64,000 bases of DNA from Candidatus Thalassarchaeum sp. (GTDB taxonomy: Archaea > Thermoplasmatota > Poseidoniia > Poseidoniales > Thalassarchaeaceae), in the NCBI GenBank assembly GCA_016777225.1, contig JADHRW010000001.1:289736-353735 (forward strand), written 5' to 3'. The notes beneath the pieces were generated by a model that did not search any database, was not told the DNA's origin, and saw nothing but the letters and a program-made list of their open reading frames with translations. Shown piece by piece: positions 1 through 9,154 of this stretch. The translations under genes and the position numbers were made by a program. Within the stretch, counting starts at the first letter, position 1, and every line of letters starts with the position of its first letter.

Positions 1-10
1 ACTAAATTCC

Positions 11-2239
11 TCACGCTGATTCTATTCCTGAAAGAGTATCTGGACTACGACGAACTGATTCTAGACCACTTGTTAATCTAGCCTCCATTCGATTGTAATA
101 ATCCATCATTTCCTCAGTAATTGTGGGTCTAACTCTATTAATTGCTTCTTCGAAGTGCTTCTTAGAGACACTTTTCTTGTTCGCACGCATGGATATTAAT
201 GCAGCCTCTCTACAAATTGCTTCAATATCTGCGCCAGTATAATTTACTAATTGAGGCGCTAAATCTTCGATTTTAAACTTACCAAGTGGCATTGGTTCAG
301 AATGAATTTTCAAAATAGCCTTAATCGAATCAATATCCGGAGGAGGTATGTGGAGGACACGTTCAAATCGTCCACTCCTCAGTAAAGCAGGATCTAACAT
401 TTCTGGGCGATTAGTAGCAGCTACAACAATAACTCCTTCCATTGAATCTACTCCGTCCATTGAACTTAACAATTGATTAACAACTCTATTCATTACATCA
501 GAGCCTTCACCAGAATTACTTCTTCTAACACCCGCAATACTTTCAAATTCATCTAAAAATATAATTGAAGGACTTGATTGCTTTGCTTTCTTAAATAATT
601 CACGAACAGCTTTCTCTGAATCACCCACCCATTTAGAGATTAATTCTGGACCTTTGATTGTTATGAAATTAGCCTTGGCTTCATTGGCAATTGCTTTAGC
701 AATCAAAGTTTTTCCGGTACCTGGCGCGCCGAATAAAACAATGCCACGAGGAGGTGTGATACCAAAGTGCTCAAACATTTCTGGCTTAGTTAAAGGCCAT
801 TCTATACTCTCCTTTAATCTCTCTTTAACCTCGCTTAAACCACCAACTTGTTCCCAACTTACTTCGGGAACTTCAAGATATATTTCTCTCAATGCACTGG
901 GTTCAATTTCTTTTATAGCTAACTTAAAATCAGACATTCGTACTTCCATCTTCTCTAGAACTTCAGCAGGAATGTGTTCTTCATCTAAATCGATATCAGG
1001 AAGGTATCTACGGAGTGCTTTCATTGCAGCCTCTCGGACTAAAGCGGAAAGATCAGCACCAACAAAACCATGAGTATTATCTAATAACCAATCGACCTCA
1101 TAATCATCACTTATGGGCATACCTCGTGTATGAATATGAAGAATCTCTGCGCGCCCATTTTTATCGGGAACACCTATCTCAAGTTCCCTATCGAAACGAC
1201 CCCCTCGACGAAGTGCAGGATCTATAGCATCTGGTCTATTTGTGGCGCCAATAACAATGACATTATCTCTTCCTTGCACACCATCTAAGAGAGTCAATAA
1301 TTGCGCCACAACTCTACGTTCAACTTCTCCACTAACATCCTCTCTCTTTGGAGCGATTGAATCTAATTCATCAATAAAAATTATTGCAGGAGCATTTGCA
1401 GCAGCTTCATCGAAGATTTCTCTTAGTTGCTTTTCGCTTTCACCATAATACTTAGAAATAATTTCAGGACCATTTATTGATGTGAAGTTCGCTTTTGTCT
1501 CAGACGCAACTGCTTTCGCAATTAGTGTTTTTCCAGTACCAGGAGGACCATGTAATAAGACACCTCGAGGAGGATCTATCCCTAATCTTCGAAAGAGAAT
1601 AGGATGTTTAAGAGGCAACTCTATCATTTCTCGAACTTTCTGTAATTGTTCTCCAATACCTCCAATATCTTCATATGAAATTGTAGAAATTGGTTGTCCG
1701 CCTTCTTCCTCATCCACTGGTTCCTCTTTAATTATAATTTCAGTATCCGGCAAAACTTGGACTATTCCCTTTGGTGTAGTTTGAACGATTTGGAAAGGTA
1801 ACGCTTCTGCAAAAAGAGTCATTCCAGGAATAAATATTCTATCGCCTGAAACAACAGGTCTTTTGTTCAATCCTCTCCTTGCGAATCCCTCGATGCCCGG
1901 ACCAAAACGAACTTTCTGTTGTTTAGCCATAACGGGACTAAGGATTAATTTCTGACATGCTTGTGTCTCAACTTTACGAATTGTAACTTTATCACCGAGA
2001 GAAACTCCAGCATTTTTCCTTATGATTCCATCAACTCTAATTACACCCAAATTTGCATCTTCGGGACGACAACGCCAAACTATTGCTGCTGTTTTTTGTT
2101 CACCTGAAATCTCGACAATGTCTCCGGGTTTTAAGTTCAAATCATTATCAAAAGGAACTCTGGCACGTCCGTGCCCAACATCGCTTGGTATCGCCTTTGC
2201 TACTCTAAGTTGTAAGTCATCTTTCCCCTCATCTGTCAT
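11..2239 (-). CDS. Cdc48/VAT-type AAA+ ATPase (p97 homologue)
   Basis: Double-ring AAA+ unfoldase of the Cdc48/p97/VAT family, expected to extract and unfold cytosolic substrates for degradation. The 742 residues match the family in length. The N-terminal domain (about 1-190) is the double-psi-barrel adaptor region. D1 has Walker A GPPGTGKT at 231-238 and Walker [11 protein letters not shown]2 has GAPGTGKT at 504-511, with Ala where Pro is usual, and Walker [10 protein letters not shown]; both domains keep GATNRP/AATNRP and arginine-finger segments. The C-terminus lacks an obvious HbYX proteasome-docking tail. An SD-like GGGTGAT lies just before the ATG at 2239. It is transcribed divergently from the aldehyde dehydrogenase. 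Confidence 0.97.
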   Translation of the reverse strand: MTDEGKDDLQLRVAKAIPSDVGHGRARVPFDNDLNLKPGDIVEISGEQKTAAIVWRCRPEDANLGVIRVDGIIRKNAGVSLGDKVTIRKVETQACQKLILSPVMAKQQKVRFGPGIEGFARRGLNKRPVVSGDRIFIPGMTLFAEALPFQIVQTTPKGIVQVLPDTEIIIKEEPVDEEEGGQPISTISYEDIGGIGEQLQKVREMIELPLKHPILFRRLGIDPPRGVLLHGPPGTGKTLIAKAVASETKANFTSINGPEIISKYYGESEKQLREIFDEAAANAPAIIFIDELDSIAPKREDVSGEVERRVVAQLLTLLDGVQGRDNVIVIGATNRPDAIDPALRRGGRFDRELEIGVPDKNGRAEILHIHTRGMPISDDYEVDWLLDNTHGFVGADLSALVREAAMKALRRYLPDIDLDEEHIPAEVLEKMEVRMSDFKLAIKEIEPSALREIYLEVPEVSWEQVGGLSEVKERLKESIEWPLTKPEMFEHFGITPPRGIVLFGAPGTGKTLIAKAIANEAKANFITIKGPELISKWVGDSEKAVRELFKKAKQSSPSIIFLDEFESIAGVRRSNSGEGSDVMNRVVNQLLSSMDGVDSMEGVIVVAATNRPEMLDPALLRSGRFERVLHIPPPDIDSIKAILKIHSEPMPLGKFKIEDLAPQLVNYTGADIEAICREAALISMRANKKSVSKKHFEEAINRVRPTITEEMMDYYNRMEARLTSGLESVRRSPDTLSGIESA

Positions 2240-2352
2240 TCGACATCACCCTGAACAAACCTTTCTATTCATCAAGGCATTTAAGACATTGTAATTGCAG
2301 ATGTGAAATGAATATTAAGTAAAATTAGTATAATGCTATTGGAGAAGGTTTC

Positions 2353-4008
2353 TTGATAGAACTGTATTTCCCAAGGCACATGACCAACGTACTAGAATCA
2401 GGATTTGAATTTATGGATGCTAATAATCCAAATGGTAGCCCAAAGATAAAAGGATACAATATTATCAATGGAAAATTGCAATCTGCAAGTAATGGTGAAA
2501 CTTTTGAAAGTCGTAATCCTGCACTATTTTCAGACTGCTTAGGAGAATTTCCTCTATCGACAAAAGATGATGTCCATGAAGCGCTCAATGCTGCTAGAGA
2601 CGCATTTCCATCATGGTCAGCTACACCTGCTCCTACAAGAGGACAAATCATTGGGAATATGGGGAGATTGCTTATGCAGTACAAAGACGATATTGTCAGA
2701 GTAGAGACAAGAGAGATTGGAAAAACTCTGAAAGAAAGCGCTGGATCGGTTCAAGAAGCTATTGATACTTGCCTATTTTTTCAATCAGAAGGAAGAAGGT
2801 TATACGGTCAAACTGTAAATTCTGAGTTACCAGACAAAGAGTTATTCACATACAGAAGACCTTTGGGGGTATGTGGAATAATTAATGCTTGTAATTTCCC
2901 AGCGGCTGTCCCTTTCTGGAAAATGATTCCGGCAATAATGTGTGGAAATACTTGTGTTTGGAAAAGTCCACAAGATGCTCCATTACTTTCATTCATGTTG
3001 ACTAGAATCATGCATGAATCAGGATTACCAAATGGAGTAATCAACTTAGTTCATGGTAAAGGAAGTGGTGCAGGTCAGCATCTTGTTGATGCTGTCGATG
3101 AAGGTCTTGTAAATAAAATAAGTTTCACTGGTTCAACATCTGTTGGAAAAATGATTGGAGAGGTTTGTGGTAGAAACTTAGTATCAGCGAGTTTAGAGTT
3201 GGGAGGGAAAAATCCTCTAGTTATCATGCCTAGTGCAAATATGGAAAATGCTGTAGAAGGTGCTTACTGGGCTGGTTTTGGAACCGCAGGTCAACGATGT
3301 ACAAGTCTTGGTAATCTGATAATTCATGAAGATATTTATGACGAATTTATTGAGAAATTAATGGAAAAAGTAGAGTCGACCATCATTGGAGATTCAATGG
3401 TTCATGAAAATGTATTATACGGACCAATGTTATCTGAGAAATATGCTAATGATTTCTTGAGAGACTTGGAATTATGTGAAGGTAGTGGAGCCAGAAAACT
3501 ATGGGGGAGTGGTAGAATAACATCAGACAATAAACCTAAGAATTTCCTTGGAATTCCCGAAGAGGGAGCATATATGTGGCCTCATGTTTATGCTGATGTA
3601 ACAGAAGACATGGATTGCTTCCATGAAGAAATTTTTGGCCCGGCTATAACTATAGTCAAAGCGAAAGATTTCGAACATGCACTGTATCTAGCTAATGCAT
3701 CTCCATATGGTCTTTCGAGTGCGATTTATACAAATGACCGTTTAGAAGCTTACCGTTATAAAACTGGAATTAAGGCAGGAATGACTGGCATAAATAATTC
3801 AACAACAGGTGCCGAAGCACATCTTCCTTTTGGAGGTGTTAAAGGAAGTGGTAACGGAACTAGAGAATCAGGAATTTGGGTTATTGAAGCATATTCATAT
3901 TGGCATGCAGTAAATGATGAACTATCAGGTAAGTTACAACTTGCTCAGATGGATGTAGAAGAAATAGAGCTTATCGAAGAAAAGGTAGATTATTCATCAT
4001 TAGCCTAA
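2353..4008 (+). CDS. NAD(P)-dependent aldehyde dehydrogenase, ALDH7-like
   Basis: Aldehyde dehydrogenase superfamily enzyme that oxidises an aldehyde to the acid with NAD(P)+. Visible motifs are CNFPAAVPFWK (cofactor and catalytic Asn region), FTGSTSVGK (Rossmann loop), LELGGKNP with the general-base Glu, GTAGQRCTS with the catalytic Cys, and EEIFGPA. GTAGQRCT is typical of the ALDH7/antiquitin branch (alpha-aminoadipic or piperideine-6-carboxylate dehydrogenases), so lysine catabolism is possible, but the substrate is not readable. The TTG at 2353 has GGAGAAGG just upstream; ATGs at 2380 and 2413 are alternatives. The usual family length is about 510, so the N-terminus may be over-extended. 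Its TAA overlaps the stop of the convergent zinc-ribbon gene. Confidence 0.93.
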   Translation: MIELYFPRHMTNVLESGFEFMDANNPNGSPKIKGYNIINGKLQSASNGETFESRNPALFSDCLGEFPLSTKDDVHEALNAARDAFPSWSATPAPTRGQIIGNMGRLLMQYKDDIVRVETREIGKTLKESAGSVQEAIDTCLFFQSEGRRLYGQTVNSELPDKELFTYRRPLGVCGIINACNFPAAVPFWKMIPAIMCGNTCVWKSPQDAPLLSFMLTRIMHESGLPNGVINLVHGKGSGAGQHLVDAVDEGLVNKISFTGSTSVGKMIGEVCGRNLVSASLELGGKNPLVIMPSANMENAVEGAYWAGFGTAGQRCTSLGNLIIHEDIYDEFIEKLMEKVESTIIGDSMVHENVLYGPMLSEKYANDFLRDLELCEGSGARKLWGSGRITSDNKPKNFLGIPEEGAYMWPHVYADVTEDMDCFHEEIFGPAITIVKAKDFEHALYLANASPYGLSSAIYTNDRLEAYRYKTGIKAGMTGINNSTTGAEAHLPFGGVKGSGNGTRESGIWVIEAYSYWHAVNDELSGKLQLAQMDVEEIELIEEKVDYSSLA

Positions 4009-4115
4009 ATCATCATCTCGCCACATTGTGGACAAGGAAGAGTTGGTAGCCATACACCAGGCATATATCCGCATTCAGGACATATTGAGGAACTAATATC
4101 ACTGAAAACGTCCAT
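4005..4115 (-). CDS. 36-residue zinc-ribbon miniprotein
   Basis: A complete minus-strand reading frame from ATG (complement of 4113-4115) to TAG (complement of 4005-4007) encodes 36 residues with two CPxCG knuckles, CPECG at 12-16 and CPQCG at 28-32, separated by 11 residues. That is a full Cys4 zinc ribbon and little else. The stop overlaps the TAA of the convergent aldehyde dehydrogenase (4006-4008). There is no clear Shine-Dalgarno sequence, so it may be leaderless. Known small archaeal zinc ribbons act in protein or nucleic-acid contacts; the function here is unknown. The strict CPxCG pairs make chance unlikely. Confidence 0.6.
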   Translation of the reverse strand: MDVFSDISSSICPECGYMPGVWLPTLPCPQCGEMMI

Positions 4116-4244
4116 ATTAACAAGGACAGATATGCGGTGGAGACTAATTAATCTTACGAATAAGTTGAACAAATTGTTATGCTAAAAAGCAATCACTTAT
4201 TGGTTGCCTTGGACTCGTAGCGTTAGTAAGGTAGGAGCATTTCA

Positions 4245-5036
4245 ATGTCTAATGCAATCAAACTTCCCATGAAAAAAGGGTTTGGGAGAACTGACAGGAT
4301 TGACAAATGGTGGACAAAGCCATTTTGGATGGGTTTTGGATTAACTGTGGCTCTCGTATATACTGCGTTACGAGTTCTGTTTTGGGACGGAGCCATACAC
4401 TATGATAACCATAGAGTAACATCCCCAATTTTTTCACCTGACGTAATACATTTATTTGATCTGAAAACCCCCACTTGGATGAATTCTGCTTTGCTAATTT
4501 TATGGATACCATTTGGATTTAGGGGAACTTGTTATTACATGCGCAAAGTATACCATAGAGTATTTTTCCAGAATCCTACCGCGTGCGTAGTAGCAAAGCC
4601 TGAGATAAATTATAAAATTGGATATAAGGGTGAAACAGGACTATTTATCTTGAATAATATCCACAGGTATATGCTATATTTAGCAATAATTATTCTTTCA
4701 ATGAAAGTTTATGACGTATACCATACTATGTGGTTTAATGAGGGTAATGATTTTGGAATTTCAATTGGGACATTAGTTCTAGCTACTGAATCAATCCTTC
4801 TATTCATGTATGTCGCTTCTTGTCATGCATTCAGGCATCTCTTTGGAGGAGGAATGAATCAATGGAGAGGAGGGATCTCAGGAATTATGGGTAAGTTATA
4901 CATCAAAGTAAGTAATTTAAACATAGAACATGCATTCTGGTTCTGGACTAGTTTAGTAATGGTATTTCTTGGAGACTTGTTTGTTTGGGCGGTCTCAGAA
5001 GGATTTCTTACTGACCCCTATTTGATAATTATGTGA
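4245..5036 (+). CDS. sdhC: Succinate dehydrogenase membrane anchor, Sdh1-type
   Basis: First gene of sdhCAB. The 263-residue protein has about five membrane segments (about 27-47, 78-95, 140-158, 172-192, 228-250). It resembles the long single-chain anchor of actinobacterial Sdh1-type enzymes rather than the separate SdhC/SdhD pair: a DRWW-like start, GTCYYMRKVYHR (C96, H104), PTACVVAKPE (C114), NNIHRY (H140) and SCHAFRHLFGG (C193, H194, H198). These Cys and His residues are candidate ligands for haem or for a membrane Fe-S centre. GTAGGAG lies about 8 bases before the ATG at 4245. sdhA follows after 9 bases. It anchors the complex and carries quinone chemistry. The subunit identity is well supported; the cofactor is inference. 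Confidence 0.85.
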   Translation: MSNAIKLPMKKGFGRTDRIDKWWTKPFWMGFGLTVALVYTALRVLFWDGAIHYDNHRVTSPIFSPDVIHLFDLKTPTWMNSALLILWIPFGFRGTCYYMRKVYHRVFFQNPTACVVAKPEINYKIGYKGETGLFILNNIHRYMLYLAIIILSMKVYDVYHTMWFNEGNDFGISIGTLVLATESILLFMYVASCHAFRHLFGGGMNQWRGGISGIMGKLYIKVSNLNIEHAFWFWTSLVMVFLGDLFVWAVSEGFLTDPYLIIM

Positions 5037-5045
5037 GGTGGAATA

Positions 5046-6872
5046 ATGAGTGAAAAATATATTGTTCATGAACATGATGTTGTGATTATTGGAGCAGGTG
5101 GTGCTGGTTTAAGAGCGGCAATTGAAGCCAGTAAATCTGGAGTTAGTGTAGCTATGATTTGTAAATCGATGCTAGGTAAAGCGCATACCGTGATGGCTGA
5201 AGGCGGCGCTGCTGCTGCCTTAGGAAATAAAGATCCGCGTGACAATTGGCAAACACATTTTAGAGACACTATGAAAGGTGGTAAGTATCTAAATGATTGG
5301 AGAATGGCAAGGATTCATGCTCAACAAGCTCCAGACAGGATCAGAGAATTAGAAACATGGGGGGCTGTTTTTGATAGAACACCTAAAGGACTAACTAATC
5401 AAAGAAATTTTGGAGGACATACATATCCAAGATTAGCACATATAGGAGATGCTACCGGTCTAGAATTAATTAGAACTTTACAGGAGAAAGGCGTACATAT
5501 GGGTATGGACGTATATATGGAATTTACAGTTCGTAGATTATTCAAAACAGATGGGAAAATTTCTGGATGCTTTGCATATAATCGAAATGATGGAACTTTA
5601 CATGTTTTTAAGGCTAAAACAATAGTAATGGCAACTGGAGGAGCTACTAGATGTTGGGCGGTTTGCTCAGGTTCATGGGAATATACTGGAGAAGGGTATG
5701 CTTTGGCTTATTGGGCTGGAGCAGAAATGGGGGATATGGAATTTATTCAGTTTCATCCAACTGGAATGATTTGGCCCCCCTCGGTGAAAGGAATATTGGT
5801 AACTGAAGGAGTTAGAGGAGAAGGTGGAATGCTTACTAATTCTGAAGGCAAGAGATTTATGTTTGACTATGTCCCTGAAATGTATAAAGATGAATTCGCA
5901 GATACCGAAGAAGAAGCATTAGAATGGGTTTCTGAGATTGTTGATGGAAAATTAGCAACTGTACGAAGACCACCAGAGTTACTGACTAGAGATGTCGTAG
6001 CTAAGGCAATAAATTCTGAGAGAGATGCGGGTAGAGCGAGTATACATGGAGGAGCATATCTGGATATTTCATGGAGAGACCCTGAACAAGTTAGAAAAAA
6101 GTTACCTGGAATGTATCATCAATTTAAAGAATTAGCTGCAGTAGATATTACAACAGAAAAAATGGAAGTTGGGCCTACTGCACATTATGTAATGGGTGGA
6201 ATAAAGGTTCATCCTGAAACACAAGAAACTACTGTCCCTAGAATGTTTGCAGCAGGAGAAGCTGCAACAGGATTACATGGGGCTAATCGATTAGGAGGTA
6301 ATTCTCTTTCTGATTTGATTGTATTTGGCAAAATTGCGGGGGAAAATGCTGCAATGATAGCAAAAGATTTGGATGGCTTTTTAGCAATAGATCAAAAGCA
6401 AATTAAAGAAGTTATTGAAGAAACTTTAGCCCCATTAAACCGTCAAAATGGAGAAAATCCTGCTAAAGTAGTAGAAGATTTAAGAGAAATGATGCAGCAT
6501 AAAGTAGGTATAATAAGGACCGAAAAGTTACTAAAAGAAGCTCTAAAAGATTTGGAAGAACTGGAGATTCGTGAGAAAAATACATCAGTAGGAGATAGTA
6601 AAATATACAATCCAGGATGGCATCAAGCATTAGAGATTGGTGCAATGATAGATGTTAGTAAGATGTGTGCATTAGCAGCTTTACATCGTGAAGAATCAAG
6701 AGGAGGACATACTAGAGATGATTTCCCAGTTCCAGATTACAAGTATTGGGGGAAAATGAACAGCGTGATTACTAAGAAAGATGTTATGTCAATTGAACAT
6801 CGGAGATACCCTTCAATCGATAATGAATTAAAACAATTATTAGATGTTGAAGATTTACACGAGGAGGAATGA
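5046..6872 (+). CDS. sdhA: Succinate dehydrogenase flavoprotein subunit
   Basis: FAD-bearing catalytic subunit that oxidises succinate to fumarate. The N-terminal dinucleotide-binding motif is GAGGAGLRAAIEAS. FGGHTYPR contains the His expected to hold FAD covalently. Active-site segments are HPTG, RGEGG, HYVMGG and HGANRLGGNSLSDL. At 608 residues it has family length. The wording FGGHTYPRLAHIGDATG matches the Sdh1-like group and agrees with the type of anchor upstream. The ATG at 5046 follows GAGGTGG. The 3' end overlaps the earliest possible sdhB start. Confidence 0.97.
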   Translation: MSEKYIVHEHDVVIIGAGGAGLRAAIEASKSGVSVAMICKSMLGKAHTVMAEGGAAAALGNKDPRDNWQTHFRDTMKGGKYLNDWRMARIHAQQAPDRIRELETWGAVFDRTPKGLTNQRNFGGHTYPRLAHIGDATGLELIRTLQEKGVHMGMDVYMEFTVRRLFKTDGKISGCFAYNRNDGTLHVFKAKTIVMATGGATRCWAVCSGSWEYTGEGYALAYWAGAEMGDMEFIQFHPTGMIWPPSVKGILVTEGVRGEGGMLTNSEGKRFMFDYVPEMYKDEFADTEEEALEWVSEIVDGKLATVRRPPELLTRDVVAKAINSERDAGRASIHGGAYLDISWRDPEQVRKKLPGMYHQFKELAAVDITTEKMEVGPTAHYVMGGIKVHPETQETTVPRMFAAGEAATGLHGANRLGGNSLSDLIVFGKIAGENAAMIAKDLDGFLAIDQKQIKEVIEETLAPLNRQNGENPAKVVEDLREMMQHKVGIIRTEKLLKEALKDLEELEIREKNTSVGDSKIYNPGWHQALEIGAMIDVSKMCALAALHREESRGGHTRDDFPVPDYKYWGKMNSVITKKDVMSIEHRRYPSIDNELKQLLDVEDLHEEE

Positions 6873-6874
6873 AA

Positions 6875-7636
6875 ATGAATGAAAATGTGACGTTCAAAAT
6901 TTTTCGTGGAGAACCAGATAAAGATGGAGATCCATGTGGAGAAATGATTGATTATACTGTTGAAATGGATGAAGGAATGGTCGTCCTAGATGTCATACAC
7001 AGAATACAAGCAGAACATGCACCGGACCTATCTTGTAGATGGAATTGTAAAGCAGGAAAATGTGGATCATGTTCAGCTGAAGTGAATGGAAAACCACGAT
7101 TGATGTGTATGACTAGAATGGAAGAAGTAATGGAAGAAACACCTGAAGGAGAACCAGTTCTAGTAAAACCGATGCAAGCATTTCCTCTTACTAAAGATCT
7201 AGTCACAGATACTTCTTGGGCATATGAAATGAATAAAAAAATGGTGCCAATAAATGGCCCTGAGGAATTAGATTGGGAATTTAATCAAAATGAGGCTAAT
7301 CGGATTCAGGAATTCAGAGGATGTATTGAATGTATGTTGTGTGTAAACACTTGTCATGTATTAAGGGAACATGAAAAGTTTGATGAATTTGCTGGGCCAA
7401 GATTCTTTGTTCGTTTAGCGGGATTAGAAATGCATCCTTTAGATGTAGAAAATCGAATTCCTGAGATTAAAGATGATTTTGGTATTGGTTATTGTAATAT
7501 CACCAGATGTTGTACAGAAGTTTGTCCGGCTGGGATAAATATAACAGACAATGCAATAATTCCTTTAAAAGAAAGAGTAGTTACAGAATACTACGACCCT
7601 ATTGCAATAATAGGGCGTAAACTTGGTCTAAGATAA
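6875..7636 (+). CDS. sdhB: Succinate dehydrogenase iron-sulfur subunit
   Basis: Electron-transfer subunit linking SdhA to the membrane anchor. A plant-type [2Fe-2S] domain (CRWNCKAGKCGSC, then a fourth Cys at RLMC) is followed by a two-cluster ferredoxin domain, CIECMLCVNTCH and CNITRCCTEVCPAG. The start is set at the ATG at 6875 because GAGGAGG (6861-6867) lies 7 bases upstream; the ATG at 6869 is only 1 base from that site. This gives 253 residues. It is the last gene of the operon, and a hairpin terminator begins 13 bases after the stop. Confidence 0.96.
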   Translation: MNENVTFKIFRGEPDKDGDPCGEMIDYTVEMDEGMVVLDVIHRIQAEHAPDLSCRWNCKAGKCGSCSAEVNGKPRLMCMTRMEEVMEETPEGEPVLVKPMQAFPLTKDLVTDTSWAYEMNKKMVPINGPEELDWEFNQNEANRIQEFRGCIECMLCVNTCHVLREHEKFDEFAGPRFFVRLAGLEMHPLDVENRIPEIKDDFGIGYCNITRCCTEVCPAGINITDNAIIPLKERVVTEYYDPIAIIGRKLGLR

Positions 7637-7648
7637 TGAATTTATAGC

Positions 7649-7676
7649 CCTCTCCGAGTTTACCCGGAGAGGTTTT
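7649..7676 (+). terminator. Hairpin terminator after sdhCAB
   Basis: Perfect 8-base inverted repeat CCTCTCCG (7649-7656) and CGGAGAGG (7665-7672), with an 8-base loop, followed by TTTT. It lies in the 66-base gap between the convergent sdhB and MC1 genes. The T tract follows on the plus strand, so it suits termination of sdhCAB. Confidence 0.7.
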
Positions 7677-7702
7677 GTGTAATTCCGAAAAAAATAGAAT
7701 AC

Positions 7703-7969
7703 TCACAATCGAGTAATTCCAATTTTCTTTACATTGGCCTTATTGATTTTAGGCGGTAACCAATCCGGTCCATTAGCTGGCTTGTCGACAACCTCTATCC
7801 AACCTTCAAAATTGTGAACACGGTTTGTTCCACGCTCACGCAGTTGGATAGGATTCTCTACCTTACGAGTAGCTGCTTTCAGGGCTGCTCCTCGAGGCTG
7901 CTTGCTTACGAACACTTGACTAGTGTCCTCACCATTCTGCATCAATACGAAATATTTTTTAACTGGCAT
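7703..7969 (-). CDS. Non-histone chromosomal protein MC1
   Basis: Small DNA-bending chromatin protein of the MC1 family, known from Methanosarcina and haloarchaea. Family signatures are KYFVLMQNGED, KQPRGAALKAATR, RERGTNRVHNFEGW, GPDWLPPKINK and KKIGITRL, which cover almost the whole protein. The start is placed at the ATG at 7969 (88 residues, close to the usual 93) because GGAGG lies 8 bases upstream on the minus strand; the 25 extra codons of the longer frame up to 8044 are then leader. Basic residues fit nucleoid packaging. It is convergent with sdhB across the terminator. Confidence 0.92.
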   Translation of the reverse strand: MPVKKYFVLMQNGEDTSQVFVSKQPRGAALKAATRKVENPIQLRERGTNRVHNFEGWIEVVDKPANGPDWLPPKINKANVKKIGITRL

Positions 7970-8086
7970 AAAGTAATCCTCCATCACTTCGCCCGTCAAA
8001 ATAGGATATGAAGGTATTGTATAAAAAACGCAATACTGCGCCACTATAGAGGTATTTGAAGAAAAACCAAGTCTTGTAAAATATAA

Positions 8087-8320
8087 TTACATTTCAGCGC
8101 AAGCAAGCGTTTTTGTATTCAAAACACCAGGTATTGCACGGATTGATTCTACAACTAATCGTGCTATATCCCCCATATTATCGGCTTCTAATTTAACAAT
8201 CAAATCATGATCTCCAAAAAGAAGATTCGCATCTGTAACAAATGATAATATTGAGGCTGCATTAAACACCGCCACTTCTGAACCCGGTTCCACATTTACT
8301 AGCACGTATCCCACTGACAT
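8087..8320 (-). CDS. Stand-alone Lrp/AsnC ligand-binding (RAM) domain
   Basis: At 77 residues this is only the RAM alpha-beta sandwich of Lrp/AsnC regulators, with no helix-turn-helix. GYVLVNVEPGSE, FGDHDLIVKLEA and IRAIPGVLNTKT are typical. Such single-domain proteins form ring-shaped oligomers, bind amino acids and can modulate full-length Lrp proteins. The regulatory target is unknown. It is divergent from the macro-domain gene, with about 76 bases between them that must hold both promoters. Confidence 0.85.
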   Translation of the reverse strand: MSVGYVLVNVEPGSEVAVFNAASILSFVTDANLLFGDHDLIVKLEADNMGDIARLVVESIRAIPGVLNTKTLACAEM

Positions 8321-8396
8321 ATGTAGGCGTGGAGGCTCTCACGAATGAAATATTCCCTTAAAAATTCAGAATGGAGAGAAGAAGCATACATATTAC

Positions 8397-9059
8397 ATGG
8401 CCTCCTCTGAGTTAAATATGGCAGAGGTAATCATTGTTCGAGAATGCAAATACGGTCAAGTTAGAGTTTGCTTTGGAAATGTTTCTCGAGTAGAAGGAGA
8501 TGTGATGGTATTACCTGCAAATAACAGACTGGCAGGTAGAGAGGGATTAGATGAGGTCATGCAACTAGTAGCCGGACCTGAGTTAAGAGCTGCATGTACG
8601 GCAATTGCTAAAGAAAAGAGGAAAACTAACTCTCAGCCATGCGGAGTTGGAGAAGCAGTTACTACCTCTGCATACAATTTACCAGCAGAACATTTGATAC
8701 ATGTAGTTGGTCCTGATTGTAGGAGACCAACTCAAGATCAATATCGTAGGGAATTATTAAAGAAATCCTATGAATCAATGTTTGCAGAAGTTGCGAAATT
8801 GGAGCCTCGCGAGACTCTGGTTTTACCGCCATTGGGAATGGATGTTTTCGCATATCCTCACAGAGAGGGGGCAAGAATGACAATGGAGATTGTTCTTGCA
8901 TGGATGGATGAGGGAGAAGATCCAGGAGTAGATATGGTTCTAATTATCACTAATGAAGCAAGTTTTCTAAAAAATATGAAAACAGTATATCGCGAAAGTG
9001 AAGATCAATTCCCCGGTGTAGATAGAACTAGAGATTATAGGAAAGGGAAATTTGAATAA
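8397..9059 (+). CDS. Macro domain protein
   Basis: ADP-ribose-binding macro fold. Visible are FGNVSRVEGDVMVLPANNRLAG in the N-terminal strand-helix region, an acidic loop, AYNLPAEHLIHVVGP, and KKSYESMFAEVAKLEPRETLVLPPLGMDVFAYP, the phosphate-binding loop region. Macro proteins bind or hydrolyse ADP-ribose adducts; which applies here is not readable. The ATG at 8397 is used; the ATG at 8418 would shorten the protein by 7 residues, and neither has a clear Shine-Dalgarno site. Confidence 0.8.
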   Translation: MASSELNMAEVIIVRECKYGQVRVCFGNVSRVEGDVMVLPANNRLAGREGLDEVMQLVAGPELRAACTAIAKEKRKTNSQPCGVGEAVTTSAYNLPAEHLIHVVGPDCRRPTQDQYRRELLKKSYESMFAEVAKLEPRETLVLPPLGMDVFAYPHREGARMTMEIVLAWMDEGEDPGVDMVLIITNEASFLKNMKTVYRESEDQFPGVDRTRDYRKGKFE

Positions 9060-9154
9060 TTGACCTGAGCGTTATATTCTGAAAACTTTGAAAAAGACGT
9101 TTAATTAATGATTTCAATCGATGTTGTCAATAACCTTGAGATTACGATAGGCAC

